Shown here in pieces: positions 25,773-32,926 of a DNA stretch of 32,926 bases. Positions within the stretch are counted from its first letter, which is position 1, and each line of letters starts with the position of its first letter. The notes beneath the pieces were generated by a model. That model was not told the DNA's origin and searched no databases. It saw only the letters and a program-made list of their open reading frames with translations. This stretch comes from Candidatus Omnitrophota bacterium (GTDB lineage Bacteria > Omnitrophota > Gorgyraeia > Zapsychrales > Zapsychraceae): positions 1-32,926 of the forward strand of contig JACROV010000017.1 in NCBI GenBank assembly GCA_016214285.1. Direction: 5' to 3'. A program made the translations under genes and the position numbers.

Positions 25773-25915
25773 AATGAACAAATTACAAATTACAAATTAC
25801 AAGCAATGGACAATATCCAAATTACAAAATATCAATAAAATTTTATCATTTGGTCATTGTTGTTTTTGGTATTGTTTATTGTTTGTGATTTGTGGTTTGT
25901 TGTTTGGAATTTCTA
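25773..25915. repeat. inverted repeat type B, coding for N-terminus of DUF192 protein
   Basis: aatgaacaaattacaaattacaa..atggacaatatccaaatta ... tggtattgtttattgtttgtgatttgtggtttg. Confidence 0.88.
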
Positions 25916-26313
25916 GCAGGAGTTTTTCTCAAAATACCAGCCAGGTCTGCTTTAAAGAAAAATGCATCAACGTTGAAGTGGTCCAGAAAGAAGAAGAGCT
26001 TCACCGCGGGCTGCAGTTTCGAAAATCCCTCGATCCCGATAGCGGGATGTTATTTGTTTTCAAAAAAAGCTGGCCGTACGCGTTCTGGATGAAAGACACG
26101 CTGATCCCTCTGGATATGATCTGGATGGACGACACGCGAAGAATCGTTCATATCGAACATAACGTCCCACCCTGCACGGCGGATCCCTGCCCAAGCTACC
26201 CGCCCCGACATGAGGCGTTGTATGTCCTGGAGATCAACGCGGGATACGCTGAAGAACTCGGATTAAGACTGAGAGACACGGCGGAATTTAGATTAAAAGG
26301 GGCAGAGAAATAA
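25774..26313 (+). CDS. DUF192 exported protein
   Basis: 'VEVVQKEEELHRGLQFRKSLDPDSGMLFVFKKSWPYAFWMKDTLIPLDMIW'; N-terminal signal region is repeat DNA. Confidence 0.9.
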   Translation: MNKLQITNYKQWTISKLQNINKILSFGHCCFWYCLLFVICGLLFGISSRSFSQNTSQVCFKEKCINVEVVQKEEELHRGLQFRKSLDPDSGMLFVFKKSWPYAFWMKDTLIPLDMIWMDDTRRIVHIEHNVPPCTADPCPSYPPRHEALYVLEINAGYAEELGLRLRDTAEFRLKGAEK

Positions 26314-26424
26314 GAAGCAAGAAACAAAGATAAGATGCAAAGAATCAAGAGACAAGAAGCAAGAGAACCAGCTCTATTTTTTTTATTCTTTGCTTCTTTA
26401 TTTCTTACTTCTTTGCTTCTTTGC
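26306..26424. repeat. inverted repeat type I between convergent DUF192 gene and lpdA
   Basis: aaataagaagcaagaaacaaagataagatgcaaag ... ctttgcttctttatttcttacttctttgcttctttgc. Confidence 0.85.
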
Positions 26425-27832
26425 GTGGTCGATAGATATGCGTGGCGTGGCCGAAGAAACTTTCGGCGGCTTCCATGATCGTTTCGGAGGTCGTGGGGTG
26501 AGGATGGATGGCCAGCTTGACGTCTTCGGCGACCGCGCCCATCTCAACGGCCAGAACACCTTCCGCAATCAATTCCCCTGCGCCCGGTCCGACAATAGCC
26601 ATTCCCAGAACACGTTGAGTATCGGTATCCAGGATCAGCTTGGTCAATCCATCGGTACGATTTAAGGTCATGGCCCGCCCGGACGCGCCCCACGGGAACT
26701 TGGCGACCGTGATGGCGCGGTTTTCCTGCCTGGCCTGCGTTTCGGTCAGGCCGCACCAGGCGATCTCGGGATCGATGAAAACGACCGCGGGGATGGCCTT
26801 GGGTTCGAACGCGGTTTTCTTGCCGGCGATCGCGTCGACGGCCACGCGTCCTTCGTGCGAGGCCTTGTGCGCGAGCATGGGTTCGCCGGCGACATCTCCG
26901 ATGGCGAAGATCGCGGAATCGGTCGTGCGCCGCTGAAGATCCACCTGAACAAATCCTTTGGGAGTGACTTTCACCTTTGCATTTTCCAATCCCAGATCAC
27001 TGGAATTCGGCTTGCGGCCAATGGCGATCAAAATTTTATCATACGTCTGCTGGCTGGTCTTCCCATCGGGATTTTCGAAGGTAACTTTCACGTTCTTTGC
27101 GGTCGTCTCGACTTTGGCGACTTTGGTGCCGAGCATGATCGATTTAAAGATGGTCTTCAGGCGTTTTTCCAGGACATTGACCAGATCACGGTCCGCCCCG
27201 GGGAGAAGCCCCGGCGTCATCTCCACGACGGAAACTTCACTGCCTAATTCGGCGTAAACTGTTCCCAGTTCCAGCCCGATGTACCCGCCGCCGACGACCA
27301 ATAACGATGAAGGGATCGTTTGAAGTTCCAGCCCCGTCGTTGAGTTGAGAATGAGCGGCGAGTCCGGTACATTGGGTAAGAGAATCGGACGTGAGCCCGT
27401 CGCTAAAATGGCATACTCGAATCGGACATTCTGCGATGAGCTGTCCGGTCTTTTGACTTTAACAGTATTGGAATCGACAAAGGTTGCTTTGCCCTGGATA
27501 AATGTGACCTTGCGGCTTTTGGCCAGCAATCCGAGGTTCCCGGTCATTTTGGAAACAATATCGTTTTTCCATGACCGTAATTTGTCGACATCGATGGCCG
27601 GCTCGTTGAATACGATTCCGAATTTTTTGGCATCTCTCGATTCGCTGACCACTTTGGCGGCGTGAAGGAGCGCTTTGGAAGGGATACATCCCCGGTACAG
27701 GCAGACTCCGCCGGGATGGAGTTCCGTGTCAACGAGAGTAACTTCCATTCCTGAGTCCGCGGCATAAAACGCGGCCGCGTAACCGCCGGGCCCGGCGCCG
27801 ATGACTAGCAATTGTGTTTTGATTTCGGACAT
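26405..27832 (-). CDS. lpdA: dihydrolipoamide dehydrogenase (E3)
   Basis: MSEIKTQLLVIGAGPGGYAAA, GGVCLYRGCIPSKALL, IHPHPTTSETIMEAA. Start ATG 27832. Confidence 0.95.
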   Translation of the reverse strand: MSEIKTQLLVIGAGPGGYAAAFYAADSGMEVTLVDTELHPGGVCLYRGCIPSKALLHAAKVVSESRDAKKFGIVFNEPAIDVDKLRSWKNDIVSKMTGNLGLLAKSRKVTFIQGKATFVDSNTVKVKRPDSSSQNVRFEYAILATGSRPILLPNVPDSPLILNSTTGLELQTIPSSLLVVGGGYIGLELGTVYAELGSEVSVVEMTPGLLPGADRDLVNVLEKRLKTIFKSIMLGTKVAKVETTAKNVKVTFENPDGKTSQQTYDKILIAIGRKPNSSDLGLENAKVKVTPKGFVQVDLQRRTTDSAIFAIGDVAGEPMLAHKASHEGRVAVDAIAGKKTAFEPKAIPAVVFIDPEIAWCGLTETQARQENRAITVAKFPWGASGRAMTLNRTDGLTKLILDTDTQRVLGMAIVGPGAGELIAEGVLAVEMGAVAEDVKLAIHPHPTTSETIMEAAESFFGHATHIYRPRKEAKK

Positions 27833-27835
27833 ATG

Positions 27836-27980
27836 AATTTTAATGACCAAATTACAAGCACCAAATCACAAACAATGGACAACACCAAACTTCCAATGGC
27901 CGAAACATTTTATTTGCAAATTTTGGTATTGTGATTTGTACATTGTTTGTAATTTGGAATTTGTTCATTGGGATTTCTTA
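27836..27980. repeat. inverted repeat type B between lpdA and aceF
   Basis: taatgaccaaattacaagcaccaaatcacaaacaatggacaac ... gtattgtgatttgtacattgtttgtaatttggaatttgttcatt. Confidence 0.88.
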
Positions 27981-27983
27981 AAA

Positions 27984-29267
27984 CTACTTTTCCAGCTCCG
28001 TCGTAAACGGTTGTTCGAGCGCTTCGCAAACCCAGCGCAGGAAACGCGCGCCGTTGGCGCCGTCGATCAGGCGATGGTCGTAGGAAAGAGAAAGCGGGAG
28101 CATAAAATGCGGAGAGAGCACCAGTTTGCCATTGACATAATACGGTTCCCACTGGGCGCGCGCAACGCCGAGAATAGCGACCTCGGGCCAGTTGACGATG
28201 GGGGTAAACTGCGTCCCGCCGATGCCGCCGAGATTAGTGACCGTCATGGACCCGCCCTGCAATTCATCCAGAGAGATTTTTTTGTCCCGGACGCGCTGGG
28301 CGGTCGCGTTGAGCTCATCCGCCAGCTGGTAGATGGTCTTGCGGCCGACGTCACGGATGACCGGCACGATAAGCCCGCGGTCGGTATCAACGGCGACGCC
28401 GATATGACAATATTTCTTGTAAATGATCTCCTGAGTCGTCATGTCGATCGAGGCGTTAAATTCGGGAAATGTTTTCAGGGCCGCGGCCAGGACTTTTAGA
28501 AGGAACGGGGTGACGGTCAATTTGCGTTCCGGCGTGGAATAGCGTTTGCGCAACTGTTCCAAATCGGTAATGTCGGCTTTGTCGAACTGTGTGACATGGG
28601 GAATTGTCGTCCAGCAAAGTGTCATGTGCTCCGCGGTCTTTTTGCGGATGTTGTTCATCGGCTGGCGGTCGATAGTGCCCCATTTGCTGAAATCCGGTAA
28701 TGGTTTGGCCGCGACACCCGTCGGCGCCATTGTCGCGCGGGAAGTATTGAGCGCTTTGGCAAAGGCCTTGACGTCTTCAACGGAAATTCTTCCGCCGGGG
28801 CCGGTCCCGGGAACCTGGGCGACGTTAATGCCTATTTCACGGGCGAAGCGGCGCACGGAAGGTGCGGCCGGGACATCCATAGGGACTTCCGGTAAAACAG
28901 CGGCTGCTGTTTGCGGCCGTGCCGCATAGGTTGCGGGTGCGGGCCGCGGGCTTCCCGGGGCCGCGGCAACAGAAGCCGCTGGCGTGGATTGCGGGGTTTC
29001 TTTCGGCGTGGTTTTCCCAACGCCGGAAGTTTTTCCCTCCGCGACGCGCATGACGAGCTGGCCGATCTTGACCTCTTCGCCTTTTTTGATCAAAATTTCT
29101 TTGATGGTCCCATCGCAAGGAGAGGGGATCTCCAGGGAAGCTTTATCCGTTTCCATTTCCAGAAGCGGCTGGTCTGCCTTGACAACATCACCGACCGCGA
29201 CAAGGACGGCGACGATATTGCCGGATGTGATGTTCTCACCGACGGCGGGTAATTTGAAGTTTAACAT
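27984..29267 (-). CDS. aceF: dihydrolipoamide acetyltransferase (E2)
   Basis: Lipoyl motif METDKASLEIPSP, E3-binding domain VRRFAREIGINVAQVPGTGPGGRI, catalytic SYDHRLIDGANGARF. Confidence 0.95.
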   Translation of the reverse strand: MLNFKLPAVGENITSGNIVAVLVAVGDVVKADQPLLEMETDKASLEIPSPCDGTIKEILIKKGEEVKIGQLVMRVAEGKTSGVGKTTPKETPQSTPAASVAAAPGSPRPAPATYAARPQTAAAVLPEVPMDVPAAPSVRRFAREIGINVAQVPGTGPGGRISVEDVKAFAKALNTSRATMAPTGVAAKPLPDFSKWGTIDRQPMNNIRKKTAEHMTLCWTTIPHVTQFDKADITDLEQLRKRYSTPERKLTVTPFLLKVLAAALKTFPEFNASIDMTTQEIIYKKYCHIGVAVDTDRGLIVPVIRDVGRKTIYQLADELNATAQRVRDKKISLDELQGGSMTVTNLGGIGGTQFTPIVNWPEVAILGVARAQWEPYYVNGKLVLSPHFMLPLSLSYDHRLIDGANGARFLRWVCEALEQPFTTELEK

Positions 29268-29299
29268 CTATCTTAACCCCTGGATGGAAGTCTCGCGTT

Positions 29300-29353
29300 A
29301 AGTGTTATGTTTTATGTGTTATGCCTGACCATGAAACATAACACATGACACGT
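29300..29353. repeat. inverted repeat type J between aceF and aceE
   Basis: agtgttatgttttatgtgttatg / catgaaacataacacatgacac. Confidence 0.85.
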
Positions 29354-32119
29354 TTACGAAATCATCGGATTCAGCTTCTTGGGATTTATTTCCAGCTTTT
29401 TGGCCGCTTGCTTGAGCACATCGGCTTTGATCTTTTTTTCCTTCGCGAGGGTCACCAGCGTGCCGAAGACGATATGGCGCGCGTCGACCTCAAAAAAGTC
29501 CCTGAGGGCTTTGCGGCTGTCGCTGCGTCCGAACCCGTCGGTCCCCAGCGATAACATCGGGCCCGGGACCCATTGCGCGATGCCATCGGGCATGATCTTC
29601 ATGTAATCCGAGGCGAAGATGAACACGTCGCCCTGGCCATGAAGGCATTTGGTCACGTAGGGGATTTCAGGCTTTTGCGCCGGGTTGAGCATGTTCCGGC
29701 GTTCGACGTGCAGGGCCTCGCGGCGCAGTTCATTGTAGCTGGTCACGCTCCAGACATCCGCGGCCACCCCATAATCTTCTTCCAGGATCTGCTGGGCCTC
29801 AAGGACCTGGTGAATGATGGCTCCACTGCCGAACAGTTGCGCGCGCGCCGCCGCTTTCTTCTTCCCGGAGGATTTGAATTTATACATGCCCTTGAGGATG
29901 CCGTCCCGGACACCTTCAGCCGGCAGGCTCCTCCCCCTCGGCCAAAGGCTCCCTGCGGGGAGGGGACCTATGGCTGCGGCCAAAGGCTCCCTGCGGGGAG
30001 GAGGCATCGGCGGCATGGCGTAATTTTCGTTGCCGACGCTGATGTAATAAAGAATATTTTCCTGTTTTTTGTACATGCGGTCGATGCCGTCACGGATAAT
30101 GACGGCCAGTTCGAAAGCGAAGGCCGGGTCATACGTGACGATGTTCGGGACGGTGGATAAAAGCACGTGGCTGTGGCCGTCCTGGTGCTGGAGGCCTTCA
30201 CCGTTAAGCGTGGTGCGTCCCGCGGTCCCGCCGATCAAAAAGCCGCGGCAGCGCGAATCCGCCGCCGCCCAGACCAGATCGCCGACGCGTTGCGGGCCGA
30301 ACATCGAATAATAGATGTAGAAGGGGATGGTGTTGATCCCTTGCGTCGAATACGCCGTACCGGCGGCGATAAACGAAGAAATGGCGCCGGCTTCATTGAT
30401 GCCTTCCTCAAGGATCTGTCCGTCCTTGGCCTCCTTGTAATAGAGGAGACTGTCTTTGTCCACGGGTTCATAGAGCTGTCCGACGTGTGAATAGATTCCG
30501 CACTGGCGAAAGAGGGCCTCCATGCCGAAGGTGCGCGCCTCATCGGGGATAATGGGGACGATGAGCTTGCCGATCTCTTTATCCTTGAGAAGTTTGGTCA
30601 GGATCCGGACGTAGGCCATGGTGGTCGAGACCTCGCGGCCCGCAGTCCCTTTGTAAAATTCTTCGAATAATTCGTCGGAGGGCGCGGGCAGCGGCTGGCT
30701 GGTCTCATGACGCGCGGGCATGTAGCCGCCTAAAGCCTTGCGGCGTTCATGCAGATATTTCATGACTTCGGAATCCGGGCCGGGTTTGTAAAACGGCGTT
30801 TCGGCGACGTCTTTGTCGGAGATCGGGATGTTAAAGCGCGTGCGGAATTGTTTCAGTTCGTCCTCGTTGAGCTTTTTCTGCTGGTGGCTGATATTTTTTC
30901 CTTCGCCGCTTTCGCCGAGGCCGTAGCCTTTGATGGTCTTGGCGAGGATAACGGTCGGCTTGCCTTTGAAGTCGACGGCCGCCTTGTAAGCCGCGTAGAC
31001 TTTTACGGGGTCATGCCCGCCGCGGCGCAGGTTTTCCAGGTCCTCGTCGCTTAAATGCCGGACCATCTCCAGCAGGCGCGGATCAGTGCCGAAGAAATTT
31101 TCGCGGATGTAGGCGCCGGATTCGACGGAATATTTCTGGTATTGGCCGTCGATGACCTCGCCCATGCGTTTGGCCAGAATGCCTTCCGTATCTTTTTCCA
31201 GCAAGGGATCCCAGTCTTCGCCCCAGATGACCTTGATCACGTTCCATTGGGCGCCGCGGAAGATCGCTTCGAGTTCCTGGATGATCTTGCCGTTGCCGCG
31301 CACGGGGCCGTCGAGGCGCTGGAGGTTGCAGTTGATGACGAAGATAAGGTTGTCGAGATGTTCGCGCGAGGCCAGATGGATCGCGCCGAGCGATTCCGGT
31401 TCGTCGCACTCGCCATCGCCCATAAAGACCCATATCTTGGCGTCGTCTTTCGGTTTCAGGCCCCGGTCTTCAAGATAACGCATGAACCGGGCCTGGTAAA
31501 TACCGGTTAGAGGCGCGAGCCCCATGGAAACGGTGGGGAACTGCCAGAAATTCGGCATGAGCCACGGATGGGGATAGGAGGAGAGCCCGCCGCCTTCTTT
31601 TAATTCCCGTCGGAAATTTTCGAGTTTTTCTTCGCTTAAACGGCCTTCCAAAAATGCCCGCGCGTAGACGCCGGGAGAGGCGTGTCCCTGGAAATAAACG
31701 AAATCGCCGCAAAAATTGTCCGTGCGCGCGCGGAAGAAATGATTGAACCCGACCTCGAACAAGGTCGCGGCGGAAGCGTAGGTGGAAATATGCCCGCCGA
31801 TGCCGGCCTCAGCGTGGTTGCCGCGAACGACCATCGCCATCGCGTTCCAGCGGATGATGCTTTTGATCTGGCGCTCAAGGTCACGGTTACCCGGATAGGA
31901 CGGTTGTTTGCTTTTGGCGATGGTATTAATATAGGGTGTGTTAACGGTAAAGGGGAGTGTGACGCCGGCTTCCTGGGCGCGGATCTGTAGCTGCTGGAGG
32001 ATCTTTTGGGCTTGTTCCGGGGACCCGTGCTTGAGGACATAATCCAGGGAACTCATCCATTCTTTGATCTCTATGTCATCGACCTCGGCTGCCCGACGAC
32101 GAAGCTCATCCGCGCTCAT
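29354..32119 (-). CDS. aceE: pyruvate dehydrogenase E1, homodimeric type
   Basis: ThDP region GDGECDEPES, full-length AceE-type sequence NYAMPPMP...EGVRDGILKGMYKF. Confidence 0.95.
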   Translation of the reverse strand: MSADELRRRAAEVDDIEIKEWMSSLDYVLKHGSPEQAQKILQQLQIRAQEAGVTLPFTVNTPYINTIAKSKQPSYPGNRDLERQIKSIIRWNAMAMVVRGNHAEAGIGGHISTYASAATLFEVGFNHFFRARTDNFCGDFVYFQGHASPGVYARAFLEGRLSEEKLENFRRELKEGGGLSSYPHPWLMPNFWQFPTVSMGLAPLTGIYQARFMRYLEDRGLKPKDDAKIWVFMGDGECDEPESLGAIHLASREHLDNLIFVINCNLQRLDGPVRGNGKIIQELEAIFRGAQWNVIKVIWGEDWDPLLEKDTEGILAKRMGEVIDGQYQKYSVESGAYIRENFFGTDPRLLEMVRHLSDEDLENLRRGGHDPVKVYAAYKAAVDFKGKPTVILAKTIKGYGLGESGEGKNISHQQKKLNEDELKQFRTRFNIPISDKDVAETPFYKPGPDSEVMKYLHERRKALGGYMPARHETSQPLPAPSDELFEEFYKGTAGREVSTTMAYVRILTKLLKDKEIGKLIVPIIPDEARTFGMEALFRQCGIYSHVGQLYEPVDKDSLLYYKEAKDGQILEEGINEAGAISSFIAAGTAYSTQGINTIPFYIYYSMFGPQRVGDLVWAAADSRCRGFLIGGTAGRTTLNGEGLQHQDGHSHVLLSTVPNIVTYDPAFAFELAVIIRDGIDRMYKKQENILYYISVGNENYAMPPMPPPRREPLAAAIGPLPAGSLWPRGRSLPAEGVRDGILKGMYKFKSSGKKKAAARAQLFGSGAIIHQVLEAQQILEEDYGVAADVWSVTSYNELRREALHVERRNMLNPAQKPEIPYVTKCLHGQGDVFIFASDYMKIMPDGIAQWVPGPMLSLGTDGFGRSDSRKALRDFFEVDARHIVFGTLVTLAKEKKIKADVLKQAAKKLEINPKKLNPMIS
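29921..30003. repeat. two copies of the 24-bp GC-rich core inside the aceE CDS
   Basis: GGCCAAAGGCTCCCTGCGGGGAGG at 29940-29963 and 29978-30001, plus an inverted partial copy (ggctcctccccctcggcc). Confidence 0.9.
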
Positions 32120-32281
32120 ATGTTTCCTTTTCCGATCTTAATCGTTAAATTTTTCAGGTGACTTCCGGGGTATGAAAACCTTTTGGGAAATCAGGTTGCC
32201 CCCGCTGTTTTGCTCGTAAGGGGGTACCCCTATTGTTTTACTCGTTGACATTGATAGTAACTCGTAAAACTAAGCATGGGG

Positions 32282-32312
32282 GGCACCAATTTTTCTCTGA
32301 AAAATTGGTGCC
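32282..32312. repeat. perfect 13-bp stem, 5-nt loop hairpin (GGCACCAATTTTT CTCTG AAAAATTGGTGCC)
   Basis: Direct reading; lies between the tRNA-Leu and aceE start. Confidence 0.85.
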
Positions 32313-32436
32313 GGAGGAGAGATTTTCCCGTCCTTTCTATCTATCATGGTAGACGGGATCCCGCTTTCAATGATCTTTATTTAGAACGAGCGGGAGAACT
32401 CTCAGAGGATCACCCTCATCCAGAAAAACTAAATAA

Positions 32437-32519
32437 TGCCGGAGGTGGGACTCGAACCCACACAGCCAAAGGCCACACGCCCCTGAAACGTGCGTGTCTA
32501 CCAGTTTCACCACTCCGGC
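32437..32519 (-). tRNA. tRNA-Leu(CAG), CCA not encoded
   Basis: Reverse complement GCCGGAGTGGTGAAACTGGTAGACACGCACGTTTCAGGGGCGTG...GGTTCGAGTCCCACCTCCGGCA; acceptor stem pairs, anticodon stem CACGT/GCGTG, loop TTCAGGG. Confidence 0.95.
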
Positions 32520-32535
32520 CCGGCTACGTCCAAAT

Positions 32536-32600
32536 GCTTCCACTTTGGACTTCGCCGGGCTTCGCTAAGCAGGGCTACGGGTGAAGTCCAAAGTGAAAGC
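32536..32600. repeat. inverted repeat GCTTCCACTTTGGACTTC / GAAGTCCAAAGTGAAAGC
   Basis: 17 of 18 positions complementary, just upstream of tRNA-Leu. Confidence 0.85.
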
Positions 32601-32623
32601 AATACCAGAAAAGGCTGGCCGTT

Positions 32624-32667
32624 GTCCTGCGAAGCTCTAAAACTTTCGTTTGAGAGCTTCGCAGGAC
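32624..32667. repeat. hairpin GTCCTGCGAAGCTCT ... AGAGCTTCGCAGGAC, perfect 15-bp stem
   Basis: Direct reading. Confidence 0.88.
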
Positions 32668-32926
32668 CGGCAATTCTTTAGAAAGATTTTCTTGCCCGAA
32701 TGTCTTCAAGAGTATATCGACAAAGGGTTTGGCTGTCAACTATTTGCTCTGCGCAAAAGGTCATGGGTTTTAACCCCGGCAAGATTGATAGTGTCAAAAG
32801 TTCTATGAAAAGTACACGTGGCGAGGGCGGATGATATGAAAATTTTTGATAAAGGATCTTGCAATTTTTTGTCACCCCCCGAATGTTTTAATCGGGAGTT
32901 GAGGAATATATAAACTGGATTTTGGA

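Noticed and set aside
32282-32312. Rho-independent terminator for tRNA-Leu
   Set aside because: Strong hairpin, but no T tract follows it on the minus strand (CCCCATGCTTAG); left as an unassigned repeat.

Overview
Window is dominated by bacterial housekeeping genes: def, lipA, an MlaE/F/D transport cluster, MscS, YggT, YbaB, greA, a small sugar/acyltransferase/GT2 cluster, an RlmB-like methylase, an HD phosphohydrolase, two M48 lipoproteins, BamD-like, LptE-like, HolA-like, rpsT(-), murJ, a short uvrC, ogt-like, a PilT-like ATPase, pyrE, maf, DUF192, a minus-strand pyruvate dehydrogenase set (lpdA, aceF, aceE) and tRNA-Leu(CAG). A Gram-negative, uncultured-phylum (Omnitrophota-like) origin is only an inference. 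The most unusual content is a set of short imperfect inverted repeats made of tandem 6-12 nt words, of about ten sequence types, in many intergenic gaps. (1) In five genes for exported proteins (four of them lipoproteins) a repeat arm runs into the CDS and encodes the hydrophobic core of the signal peptide. In at least three of them the opposite arm lies in frame upstream and can encode a polar or basic n-region, so one hairpin can specify a complete signal peptide. (2) A separate 24-bp GC-rich element (GGCCAAAGGCTCCCTGCGGGGAGG) occurs nested inside one of these repeats and twice, in frame, inside aceE, where it accounts for an apparent 28-aa insertion; a degenerate copy lies in uvrC and an 18-bp core lies upstream of def. 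This resembles the Rickettsia palindromic elements in behaviour. (3) An AT-rich accessory island (about 13.98-15.95 kb) holds a truncated hydrolase, a 102-bp inverted-repeat element, a type IIG restriction enzyme C-terminal remnant, and a translationally coupled three-gene operon (TIGR04255-like, HicB-like?, HicA-like?). Other observations: UvrC without an HhH domain, ending at a repeat; HolA apparently lacking the AAA+ lid domain; PilT-like ATPase with Asn in place of the Walker B Glu.
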